Of a DNA stretch of 40,356 nucleotides, positions 33,638 through 40,356 are shown one piece after another (within the stretch, counting starts at the first letter, position 1; each line of letters starts with the position of its first letter). The stretch lies in NCBI GenBank assembly GCA_949740445.1, contig CATJIF010000082.1:1-40356 (forward strand), written 5' to 3'. A program made the position numbers and the translations under genes. The stretch comes from an uncultured Peptostreptococcaceae bacterium (lineage in GTDB: Bacteria > Bacillota > Clostridia > Peptostreptococcales > Anaerovoracaceae). The notes beneath the pieces were generated by a model. It saw only the letters and a program-made list of their open reading frames with translations, had not been told where the DNA came from and ran no database searches.

Positions 33638-34752
33638 AACAACCGGGGCGCGTTGGCAGCTACCTGACAAAATACGCGGATTCGCTGGTATTCGACCAGT
33701 TTCAGGACAAATATCTGCGGCGGGAAGGTCTCGCCGATTTTATGCGGGGGGTCCCCGTGCCGCTGCGCACGGAAGATGTGGTGGATTTTCACGGCAAGCA
33801 GGGTTTGCAGGTGATGAACGTGGCGAAGAATATGATTCGCATCATCGGCATCAACCCGGAATTTCCCTATGTGGAGCCGTATTTGAAATACATTCGGAAA
33901 TACTTCGATAGCCGCGTGGCCGAGGCAGTAATCCACGACGGCGAACAGCGAGCGCAGAGAGGCGATACGGAAGAGGCGCTGATTTATTTCCGGGCAGCGC
34001 TGCTGCTTTGCGAAAACAATCCGTATGCGCTCTACGATTACGGGCTGGCCTGCCGCAAATTGTACGAAGCTGGCGAGGAAGGGACGCAGCAGGAAGAGGC
34101 GCCCCTGCTGCCGGAGGCCTACCGGGGGGCGCTGAAGGCAGATTCCATCCAGGCATTTGAAGAGCTTGCAGTCAGCTGCCCGGATTTCTTTCCGGCTTAC
34201 TATTACCTGGGCTACATCTACTTAAATATGGGGCTATACACCAAGGCACAGCTGGCGTTTCAGACGTTTTTGCAGCTGTCAAAGCAAGAGGGGCCAGGCG
34301 GGGATGGCGCAGGGCAGGCCAAAACGGTTGCCGGCGACGCAGATATGCACATACCAGTGGAGCCAGGGGTGCTTGCGCAGCAGAGAATCGAGGTGCAGCA
34401 GAGAATCGACCAGCTTTCTGTACCGGTCCGCATCGAAGGCGGGATCAACCACATCCTGGCTGGCCGGCTCGATGCCGGCCTGCGGATTCTGGAACCTTGC
34501 TGTGGCGGGCCCTGCGACCAGTGGTGGCCGCTGCACTACTATCTGGGCATTGCCTATGCGCAGTCGGGGCGCAGCGACCTGGCGGAAGCGCAGTTCCGGC
34601 GGACGCTGCAGCTGAGCCCTTCGCATACGCAAACCATGCAGGAGCTTGTAAATATCTACGAAGCGCGGGGCGACCGGGATATGAGCGAAAAATACAGAAA
34701 TAAAATAGCACTGATTCAAAGAAACGCGGAACAGACGGACGAGGCAAAATAA
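33631..34752 (+). CDS. TPR-repeat protein
   Basis: A 373-aa soluble protein with at least four tetratricopeptide-like helix pairs (about 95-145, 170-220 and 285-360): RAQRGDTEEALIYFRAALLLCENNPYALYDYG, PDFFPAYYYLGYIYLNMGLYTKAQLAFQTFL and HYYLGIAYAQSGRSDLAEAQFRRTLQLSP. The N-terminal 90 residues are different, with LVFDQFQDKYLRREGLADFMRGVPVPL, and resemble a domain found next to radical SAM or methyltransferase genes; I am not sure of this. The start is ATG 33631, six bases after GGGAG, overlapping the previous stop. Coupling suggests it works with the radical SAM protein, possibly as a scaffold. iorA follows 45 bp later. Confidence 0.85.
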   Translation: MLKQPGRVGSYLTKYADSLVFDQFQDKYLRREGLADFMRGVPVPLRTEDVVDFHGKQGLQVMNVAKNMIRIIGINPEFPYVEPYLKYIRKYFDSRVAEAVIHDGEQRAQRGDTEEALIYFRAALLLCENNPYALYDYGLACRKLYEAGEEGTQQEEAPLLPEAYRGALKADSIQAFEELAVSCPDFFPAYYYLGYIYLNMGLYTKAQLAFQTFLQLSKQEGPGGDGAGQAKTVAGDADMHIPVEPGVLAQQRIEVQQRIDQLSVPVRIEGGINHILAGRLDAGLRILEPCCGGPCDQWWPLHYYLGIAYAQSGRSDLAEAQFRRTLQLSPSHTQTMQELVNIYEARGDRDMSEKYRNKIALIQRNAEQTDEAK

Positions 34753-34797
34753 CAGGCGGGGCCGTGAGAAGCGCGGGAAAGTAACGAGAGGTAACAG

Positions 34798-36573
34798 ATG
34801 GAAAACAGGCATTTACTGACCGGAAACGAAGCGGTGGCCAGAGGCGCTTACGAGGCGGGGCTGGTGTTCGCTTCGGCGTATCCGGGCACACCCAGCACGG
34901 AAATTCTGGAGACGCTGGCAGCGTATAAGGATTCGCTGTACTGCGAATGGGCGCCTAACGAAAAAGTGGCGCTGGAGGCAGCCATCGGCGCTTCCCTTGC
35001 CGGCGGACGGGCGCTGGCGGCGATGAAGCACGTGGGCGTCAACGTGGCGGCAGACCCGCTCTTTACGGCGGCCTACACCGGCGTCAATGGTGGATTGATT
35101 CTGGTCTCTGCTGACGACCCGGGGCAGCACAGCTCGCAAAACGAGCAGGACAACAGAAACTACGCAACGGCGGCCAGGCTCCTGATGCTGGAGCCTGCGG
35201 ACAGCCAGGAAGCCAAAGACTTTACGAAACTAGGGCTTGCGCTTTCCGAGCGCTTTGATATGCCGGTGATGCTGCGCATGACTACCCGCGTATGCCACAG
35301 CAAGAGCACCGTCACCTTCGAAGAGCGCGGCGAGATTTCCATCAGGCCCTACGAAAAAAACATCGCTAAGTATGTAATGACGCCGGCAAACGCCAAAGTA
35401 AAGCGGGCGAAGCTGGGCGGGGCGATTCAGGCGATGACCGAGTATTCCAACAGCTGCGACATCAACCGCGAAGAGATCAACGGCACGGACATCGGCGTCA
35501 TCAGCGCTGGTGTGGCTTATCAGTACGCCAAAGAGGTATTTGGGCCGGAGGCATCGTATCTGAAGCTGGGCATGACCTATCCCATGCCCATGGAGAAAAT
35601 CCGCGCCTTTGCTTCGAAGGTAAAAACGCTGTACGTGGTGGAGGAAATGGACCCGTACATGGAGCGTCAGATCCGCGAGGCAGGCATTGACTGCATCGGC
35701 AAAGACGTAATCCCCGAATACGATGAGTTGAACCCCGATATCATCCGCAAGGCGGTGTTCGGCGAAGAGGCGCCGGCGCTGCACTCGGACATGAAGGCTG
35801 TGGTGCGGCCGCCCGCACTGTGCGCCGGATGCCCGCACAGAGGCTTTTTCTACGCGCTTTCCAAGCGCAAGAACGTGATGGTGACTGGCGATATCGGATG
35901 CTATACGCTGGGAGCGGCGCCGCCGTTAAACGCCATCGACAGCGTGGTCTGCATGGGCGCATCCATCAGCATGGGGCACGGCGCAGCCAAGGTCTTTCAG
36001 CAAAGCGGCACGGATACGAAAGTGGTGGCAGTCATCGGCGACTCTACGTTTTTCCATTCCGGGATTACGAGCCTGATCGACGTTACCTATAATAAGGGTG
36101 TTTCGGTTTCGGTGATTATGGACAACCGCATTACCGGCATGACCGGCCACCAGCAGAACCCCGGCACAGGGCTGACGCTGATGGGCGAGCCGGCGGTGGA
36201 GGTGGATATTCCGCTGCTGTGCCAGGCCATCGGACTGAAAAAAGAAAATATCTACATCGTCAATCCATTAAAGCTGACCGAGGTAGATGAGGCGCTGGAT
36301 GCGGCTCTGACAAAGGAAGAGCCCTGCGTTATCATTACCAAGTGGCCCTGCATTTTGAAGAAGTTTACGCAGGAGGATAAAGCAGCCTTCGACCTGTCGA
36401 AAAAGAAGTGCGAAATCGACCAGGAGGCCTGCAAAAAATGTAAAATATGCGTTAAGACCGGATGCCCTGCGATTTACTCCGGCGATGTCATCTCGATTAA
36501 CGGCGATACCTGCACAGGCTGCGGCATCTGCATGCAGGTGTGCCCGTTCGATGCGATCAAGGAGGTAAAGTAG
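34798..36573 (+). CDS. iorA: indolepyruvate:ferredoxin oxidoreductase, alpha subunit
   Basis: Oxidatively decarboxylates aryl pyruvates (from Trp, Phe, Tyr transamination) to aryl-acetyl-CoA, reducing ferredoxin; strictly anaerobic enzyme. The 591 aa hold a pyruvate-ferredoxin-oxidoreductase N-terminal domain (GNEAVARGAYEAGLVFASAYPGTPSTEI), a thiamine-diphosphate-binding domain (about 340-520, with PALCAGCPHRGFFYAL, GDIGCYTLG and GDSTFFHSGI) and two [4Fe-4S] ferredoxin motifs at the C-terminus (CKKCKICVKTGCP and CTGCGICMQVCPFDA). GAGAGG precedes the ATG. iorB follows directly with no gap. Confidence 0.97.
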   Translation: MENRHLLTGNEAVARGAYEAGLVFASAYPGTPSTEILETLAAYKDSLYCEWAPNEKVALEAAIGASLAGGRALAAMKHVGVNVAADPLFTAAYTGVNGGLILVSADDPGQHSSQNEQDNRNYATAARLLMLEPADSQEAKDFTKLGLALSERFDMPVMLRMTTRVCHSKSTVTFEERGEISIRPYEKNIAKYVMTPANAKVKRAKLGGAIQAMTEYSNSCDINREEINGTDIGVISAGVAYQYAKEVFGPEASYLKLGMTYPMPMEKIRAFASKVKTLYVVEEMDPYMERQIREAGIDCIGKDVIPEYDELNPDIIRKAVFGEEAPALHSDMKAVVRPPALCAGCPHRGFFYALSKRKNVMVTGDIGCYTLGAAPPLNAIDSVVCMGASISMGHGAAKVFQQSGTDTKVVAVIGDSTFFHSGITSLIDVTYNKGVSVSVIMDNRITGMTGHQQNPGTGLTLMGEPAVEVDIPLLCQAIGLKKENIYIVNPLKLTEVDEALDAALTKEEPCVIITKWPCILKKFTQEDKAAFDLSKKKCEIDQEACKKCKICVKTGCPAIYSGDVISINGDTCTGCGICMQVCPFDAIKEVK

Positions 36574-37149
36574 ATGAAAGAAACGAAAAACATACTGCTG
36601 GTCGGCGTCGGCGGGCAGGGTACGATCCTGGCCAGCAAGATTTTATCGGCAGGACTTTTGAGCGCTGGCTACGATGTTAAAATGTCGGAAATCCACGGCA
36701 TGTCCCAGCGGGGCGGAAATGTCAGCACGCAGATCCGCTTTGGCGAAACCGTATATTCGCCCATCATCGGGCGGGGCGAGGCGGATGTGATTGTGGCCTT
36801 CGAGACAATGGAAGCGCTGCGCTGGATCGAATACCTCAAGCCCTCAGGAAAGATGGTAATCAACGACTTCGAGATCCCTTCGGTTCCCATCCAGATGGGA
36901 GCGGCAGAATACCCGAAGGGCATTTTAGAGGAACTTGCGGCAAAGGCCGATGTATCGGTATTCCGGGCAGGGGCCATCGCAGAAGGGCTGGGCAATTCCA
37001 AAACCATGAATATCGTCTTGCTGGGCGCTCTGGTCAAGGTGCTGAACATGCCGGAAATCGACTGGGAGCAGGCGATTTGCAGCAATGTAAAGCAGGGCTT
37101 TGAAGAGATCAATATCAAAGCCTTCCGCGCAGGAGAAGCGCAGGTATAG
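36574..37149 (+). CDS. iorB: indolepyruvate:ferredoxin oxidoreductase, beta subunit
   Basis: The 191-aa gamma-type subunit completes the IorAB enzyme. It has the family pattern NILLVGVGGQGTILASKILSAGLLSAGYDVKMSEIHGMSQRGGNVSTQIRFG. The ATG begins on the base right after the iorA TAG, so the two are coupled. A terminator follows at 37189-37226, ending the gene group that begins at 32117. Confidence 0.97.
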   Translation: MKETKNILLVGVGGQGTILASKILSAGLLSAGYDVKMSEIHGMSQRGGNVSTQIRFGETVYSPIIGRGEADVIVAFETMEALRWIEYLKPSGKMVINDFEIPSVPIQMGAAEYPKGILEELAAKADVSVFRAGAIAEGLGNSKTMNIVLLGALVKVLNMPEIDWEQAICSNVKQGFEEINIKAFRAGEAQV

Positions 37150-37188
37150 CAGCGGATGTACCGCATACTGTCATACAAATAAAACTGC

Positions 37189-37226
37189 AGCGCGCAGGGG
37201 AGTTTTGCTTGCGCGCTCTGTTTTTA
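37189..37226 (+). terminator. terminator after iorB
   Basis: AGCGCGCA (37189-37196) pairs with TGCGCGCT (37210-37217) around a 13-base loop, followed by CTG and T5-6. It closes the ior gene group. Confidence 0.75.
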
Positions 37227-37264
37227 TTTAAACGCAGGTTTTGCAGGAAAAAGGGGGATGAAAG

Positions 37265-38143
37265 GTGAAGAATAAAAAGCGGCAGGAGGCGCTGCAGCTG
37301 GCAAAGGAAGAAATCAGGCAGAATAAGAGGACTGCCGCCGTATATATTGTGCTGCGCACGCTGGTTATTTTAACGATGATCGCGCAGGTGTTTAACCGGG
37401 ACTGGAACAGCGTATTTCTGTGTATTCTAACGCTGATTTTGTTTTTAATTCCTATGTTTATCGACCGCCGGCTGCACATTGAGCTGCCTAACACATTGGA
37501 GATTATCATCTTGCTGTTTATCTTTGCGGCAGAGATTTTAGGGGAAATTCACGAATATTATCTGCTGTTTCCCAGCTGGGACAGCCTGCTGCATACGATC
37601 AACGGCTTTTTGATGGCAGCCATAGGGTTTTCGCTGATCGACATCCTCAACGAAAGCGACCGCTTTTCCATCAAGTTATCGCCGCTGTTTGTAGCGATTG
37701 TATCGTTTTGCTTCTCCATGACTGTGGGCGTTCTCTGGGAGTTCTTCGAATACGGGATGGACTGCTTTTTTCTTACGGATATGCAAAAGGATACCGTAAT
37801 ATCGTCGATTACCTCGGTTATGTTCGAGCCATCCGGAAAGAATATTCCCATAACCATACCGGTGGAAAGCGTGGTGGTCAACGGGCAGGTATGGAATTAC
37901 GGCGGCTATATCGACATCGGCCTGCACGATACGATGATGGACCTTTTCGTTAATTTTATAGGTGCTGTGGTGTTTTCCATCATCGGCGTATTCTATATTA
38001 AAGGAAGAAGCAAGGGAGGATTTGCCACCCGGTTTATTCCCAGGAGAAAGACAAAGGCGGAAATTCAGCAAGACGAAGAATTGGTGCGCCAGCTAAAGGA
38101 GGCTGTAAAAAGGGAGCGGAGAGATTCGAAGAAACGTGAATAG
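37265..38143 (+). CDS. unrecognised multi-pass membrane protein
   Basis: A 292-aa integral membrane protein with about six helices (near 26-43, 47-64, 77-93, 107-125, 138-156, 228-248). Before and after the membrane core are Lys/Arg/Glu-rich cytoplasmic tails (NKKRQEALQLAKEEIRQNKR; KRERRDSKKRE). Notable polar residues inside the membrane region are HEYYLLFPSWDSLLHTINGF and VGVLWEFFEYGMDCFF, which look conserved and could be functional. It resembles the YjdF-like family of Firmicute membrane proteins in pattern; no function is known. GTG start at 37265, eight bases after GGGGGA. Confidence 0.75.
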   Translation: MKNKKRQEALQLAKEEIRQNKRTAAVYIVLRTLVILTMIAQVFNRDWNSVFLCILTLILFLIPMFIDRRLHIELPNTLEIIILLFIFAAEILGEIHEYYLLFPSWDSLLHTINGFLMAAIGFSLIDILNESDRFSIKLSPLFVAIVSFCFSMTVGVLWEFFEYGMDCFFLTDMQKDTVISSITSVMFEPSGKNIPITIPVESVVVNGQVWNYGGYIDIGLHDTMMDLFVNFIGAVVFSIIGVFYIKGRSKGGFATRFIPRRKTKAEIQQDEELVRQLKEAVKRERRDSKKRE

Positions 38144-38300
38144 ACAGCAAAGATAAAGGAAATGCTAAAGGCGGAACATCCGATGCCGCCGGTTTCTTTT
38201 AACAACCGGCGCACTAGAGAAACGCACGTGGGGCGGTACTGTAAAAAGCATTGCGAAGGTACTGCGAAAAAGCACTGTGCACAGAAAGAGAGGAACCGCC

Positions 38301-38624
38301 ATGGAGGAAAACCGCACAACAGGTACAGTCGATATGTTTGCAGAGAAAGGCAATGTGCAGGCACGCGCAGACGCTGCTCTGGTTGATGAAGCAAGCGCGA
38401 GATTTCTGGAAAGCGAGGATGTCTGGGATGCCAAGAGAAATCTCAGCGGACCGCCGCCTCAAAGCCGGTCGGCTGCCAGCATCGGCGACCAGACCCCTGT
38501 GGAGCGCTTCCGCACGTTTCCCCTGGCAAACAGCGCGTCAATTGAAGGGGCAGCAGAAGAAGCCATTCCAGACTTCGAAGATGTGAAATTCGTAAAGGAA
38601 TGGGGCGACGAAAACGAAAAATAG
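38301..38624 (+). CDS. small hydrophilic protein of unknown function
   Basis: 107 aa, no signal peptide or membrane segment, rich in Ala, Glu, Asp, Ser and Pro (GPPPQSRSAAS), so probably partly disordered. I do not recognise it. The frame extends up to 38277 through a GTG, but AGAGGA seven to eight bases before the ATG at 38301 supports the shorter form. The codon pattern looks similar to its neighbours. A weak GC-rich terminator-like hairpin follows. Expression is plausible but not certain. Confidence 0.5.
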   Translation: MEENRTTGTVDMFAEKGNVQARADAALVDEASARFLESEDVWDAKRNLSGPPPQSRSAASIGDQTPVERFRTFPLANSASIEGAAEEAIPDFEDVKFVKEWGDENEK

Positions 38625-38628
38625 GCAA

Positions 38629-38656
38629 GTCGGCCGGCGCATACCCGGCCGGCTTT
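38629..38656 (+). terminator. possible terminator after the small unknown gene
   Basis: GTCGGCCGG pairs with CCGGCCGGC (38645-38653; one wobble) around 7 bases, followed by TTT then CC. The stem is strong but the T-tract is short. Confidence 0.45.
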
Positions 38657-38854
38657 CCAATGCGAAAAAGGCTTGCGGATAGGCGGCCAGATGGAGATGC
38701 TGTCCGATGTCCACCGGATCGGTGCCGGCGCCGAATCTGTGGCCGGCTGGCAGCGGCAGCAGCGAAGGGCAGAAAAAATCATGGCAGCAGACAAGAGACA
38801 TCCGGCGGCACTGCTGGAAAAAACCCAGAAAAGAAAAAATAATTAAAAAAGGCC

Positions 38855-38884
38855 TTGACACAGCACGGGGAAATCGAATATAAT
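38855..38884 (+). promoter_or_regulatory. consensus promoter of the tRNA cluster
   Basis: TTGACA, 18 bases, TATAAT, 26 bases before tRNA-Asn. Both hexamers are perfect, as expected for a tRNA operon. Confidence 0.9.
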
Positions 38885-38910
38885 AATAAATGTCGCTGGA
38901 CGACTGGTAT

Positions 38911-38985
38911 TCCAAGGTAGCTCAATGGTGGAGCACTCGGCTGTTAACCGATAGGCTGTGGGTTCGAGCCCCACCCTTGGAGCCA
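38911..38985 (+). tRNA. tRNA-Asn (GTT)
   Basis: Acceptor stem TCCAAGG / CCTTGGA, T-loop GGTTCGAGCC, and anticodon loop CTGTTAA giving GTT. Discriminator G and encoded CCA. First gene of a three-tRNA cluster. Confidence 0.96.
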
Positions 38986-39072
38986 TCTATAAAAAGGTCC
39001 GACGAAGCGAAAGCACCGAGGGCAGCAAGCTTCGGCAAAGCAGCGGAGATTTCCGTGCGGAGCAGTGCAGAT

Positions 39073-39161
39073 GCCGGAGTGGCGGAATAGGCAGACGCAC
39101 AGGACTTAAAATCCTGCGATCCTCACCGATCGTACCGGTTCGACCCCGGTCTCCGGCACCA
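39073..39161 (+). tRNA. tRNA-Leu (TAA)
   Basis: Class II tRNA with a long variable arm. Acceptor stem GCCGGAG / CTCCGGC, anticodon loop CTTAAAA giving TAA, T-loop GGTTCGACCC, discriminator A and encoded CCA. Confidence 0.96.
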
Positions 39162-39178
39162 ATTTCATAACACGACAT

Positions 39179-39254
<76 letters not shown>

Positions 39255-39263
39255 AAAACATTG

Positions 39264-39304
39264 AAAAACAGCTGTTCTCAGAAAATGGAGAGCAGCTGTT
39301 TTTC
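39264..39304 (+). terminator. terminator of the tRNA cluster
   Basis: The arms AAAAACAGCTGTTCTC and GAGAGCAGCTGTTTTT match with one mismatch around an 8-base loop, ending in a T-run. Confidence 0.85.
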
Positions 39305-39391
39305 TTTGCATTCCATCGGAAACGCAATCAATCCTTTGGCATCTTGCGCGAAGCAGAGGCAGTTGTATATCTGGGATAAAGGAGAAGAGAC

Positions 39392-40165
39392 ATGAAACAA
39401 TACGTTGTCGATGCATTTACCGACCGCCTATTTCACGGCAATCAGGCAGCTGTCTGCATTTTGGAGCGGTGGCCCAGCGAGGCGCTGATGCTGGACATTA
39501 CAAGGGAAAACAACTTTTCTGAGACCGCCTTTGCCGTCCGGGAGGGCGAAACATACCGCCTGCGCTGGTTTACGCCCGGCGGGGAAATCGACCTGTGCGG
39601 CCACGCTACGCTGGCCTGTGCTTTTGTATTGATGAACCATTATGAAACCGAAGCAAAACGCATTGTATTCGATACGCTCAGCGGCGAGCTGATCGTAGAA
39701 AAGCAGGGGGATCTCTACGAGATGGACTTTCCCGCCTACCAGTTACAGCCGGTGGAGGTAACGCAGCAGATGATCGAGGCGCTGGGAAAAGCGCCGGTAG
39801 AAGCCTACATGGGTAGGGATTTGCTGTGCGTCTTCCGGGAGGAAGCAGAAATTCACTCGCTAAGCCCCGATATGGATAAAGTCAAGGCGCTGGATGGCCT
39901 GCTGCTTCAGGTGACTGCCCGCGGTTCTGACTGCGACTGTGTATCGCGCAGCTTTGCACCAAAGCTTTCTGTAGCAGAAGACCCGGTTTGTGGCTCCGGC
40001 CATTGCCACATCGCCCCCTATTGGGCGGGTAAGCTGCGGAAACAGCGCATCGTAGCCCACCAGGCATCGAGACGGGGCGGTATGCTGTATTGCCGCGTAG
40101 AGGGCGACCGGGTAAAGTTGGCGGGCAAAGCCGTGCTGTTTTCGGAAGCGGAGATCAAATTGTAA
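39392..40165 (+). CDS. PhzF-family isomerase-like protein
   Basis: A 257-aa cytosolic protein of the PhzF/YddE family with diaminopimelate-epimerase-like two-domain fold. Diagnostic segments: VVDAFTDRLFHGNQAAVC, NNFSETAFAV with the catalytic-type Glu44, GGEIDLCGHATLACAFVL and DPVCGSGHCHIAPYWAGKL. The physiological substrate of most members is unknown; only PhzF itself (phenazine synthesis) and a few others are assigned, and no phenazine genes are here. AGGAGAAG precedes the ATG. It sits between two tRNA transcription units. Confidence 0.93.
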   Translation: MKQYVVDAFTDRLFHGNQAAVCILERWPSEALMLDITRENNFSETAFAVREGETYRLRWFTPGGEIDLCGHATLACAFVLMNHYETEAKRIVFDTLSGELIVEKQGDLYEMDFPAYQLQPVEVTQQMIEALGKAPVEAYMGRDLLCVFREEAEIHSLSPDMDKVKALDGLLLQVTARGSDCDCVSRSFAPKLSVAEDPVCGSGHCHIAPYWAGKLRKQRIVAHQASRRGGMLYCRVEGDRVKLAGKAVLFSEAEIKL

Positions 40166-40213
40166 AGAAAATGAAAGCCCATACGCCTTCTTGCGAAAAA
40201 AGAAAATTAGGTA

Positions 40214-40242
40214 TTTACAAGCGCCTGCTTTCGTGGTATTAT
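40214..40242 (+). promoter_or_regulatory. promoter of tRNA-Leu (CAG)
   Basis: TTTACA, 17 bases, TATTAT, with TGG as extended -10, 22 bases before the tRNA. Confidence 0.7.
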
Positions 40243-40264
40243 CTTATTGTTGTGAGAACGATAA

Positions 40265-40351
40265 GCAGGCATGGCGGAATTGGCAGACGCGCACGGTTCA
40301 GGTCCGTGTGAAGGTTCCTTCATGGAGGTTCGAGTCCTCTTGCCTGCACCA
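40265..40351 (+). tRNA. tRNA-Leu (CAG)
   Basis: Class II tRNA: acceptor GCAGGCA / TGCCTGC, anticodon loop TTCAGGT giving CAG, a long variable arm, T-loop GGTTCGAGTC, discriminator A and encoded CCA. It ends five bases before the window edge, so any following tRNA is not visible. Confidence 0.95.
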
Positions 40352-40356
40352 CAGAG

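Noticed and set aside
38691-38846. 51-aa + strand frame (MEMLSDVHRIG...) after the small unknown gene
   Set aside because: No ribosome binding site and no recognisable features; the 286-bp gap otherwise shows only the terminator-like hairpin and the tRNA promoter. Kept as noncoding.

Overview
The window looks like chromosomal DNA of an anaerobic, spore-forming, Gram-positive-type bacterium of the class Clostridia. The evidence is a GerA-family spore germination protein, an indolepyruvate:ferredoxin oxidoreductase pair (anaerobic amino-acid fermentation), an S-layer-homology carboxypeptidase, strong AGGAGG-type ribosome binding sites, clear sigma-A promoters and Clostridia-type housekeeping genes. 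Base composition is moderately GC-rich by eye, and this produces many long antisense shadow frames. I see no rRNA, CRISPR array, complete insertion sequence or prophage. Genus cannot be fixed from the sequence alone.

Layout. 1-5.3 kb: dnaE, pfkA and a small universal-stress-type protein on the + strand. 5.4-9.3 kb: dinB followed, by overlapping junctions, by a substrate-binding lipoprotein and an unusual ABC protein in which permease and ATPase are fused. This block runs 64 bp into the convergent gene for a VanY/SLH cell-wall peptidase (9.2-10.6 kb). 10.7-15.1 kb: a DUF308 membrane protein, a SulP anion transporter with STAS domain, and the translational GTPase typA. 15.2-19.2 kb, minus strand: GerA-family protein, nudC, tRNA-Gly(CCC), a 300-bp patch that may hold gene debris, and a PilZ protein. 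19.5-22.3 kb: a DUF2130 coiled-coil protein facing an unknown acidic protein and murI. 22.5-26.8 kb: pepF behind a structured leader, nadK, an RluA-type pseudouridine synthase, and a small Cys-Pro-rich membrane protein whose start site lies inside a terminator-like hairpin. 26.9-32.0 kb: a tetR gene divergent from an MMPL/RND transporter and a large secreted coiled-coil protein. 32.1-37.2 kb: B12-binding radical SAM protein, TPR protein, iorA and iorB. 37.3-40.3 kb: two uncharacterised genes, an Asn-Leu-fMet tRNA cluster, a PhzF-family enzyme and tRNA-Leu(CAG).

The most interesting material is regulatory and accessory. The tetR/MMPL intergenic region contains one perfect 10-bp inverted repeat that carries a TTGATT-17-TATAAT promoter on both strands, so both divergent promoters share the same 34 bp. 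The transporter it controls is paired with a secreted helical protein that I do not recognise as a described efflux partner. The Cys-Pro-rich gene has an ideal Shine-Dalgarno sequence and a TTG start buried in a 13-16-bp stem. Starts were chosen from ribosome binding sites, and in several genes they differ from the longest open frame. All functional calls are made by eye from motifs; no database search was run.
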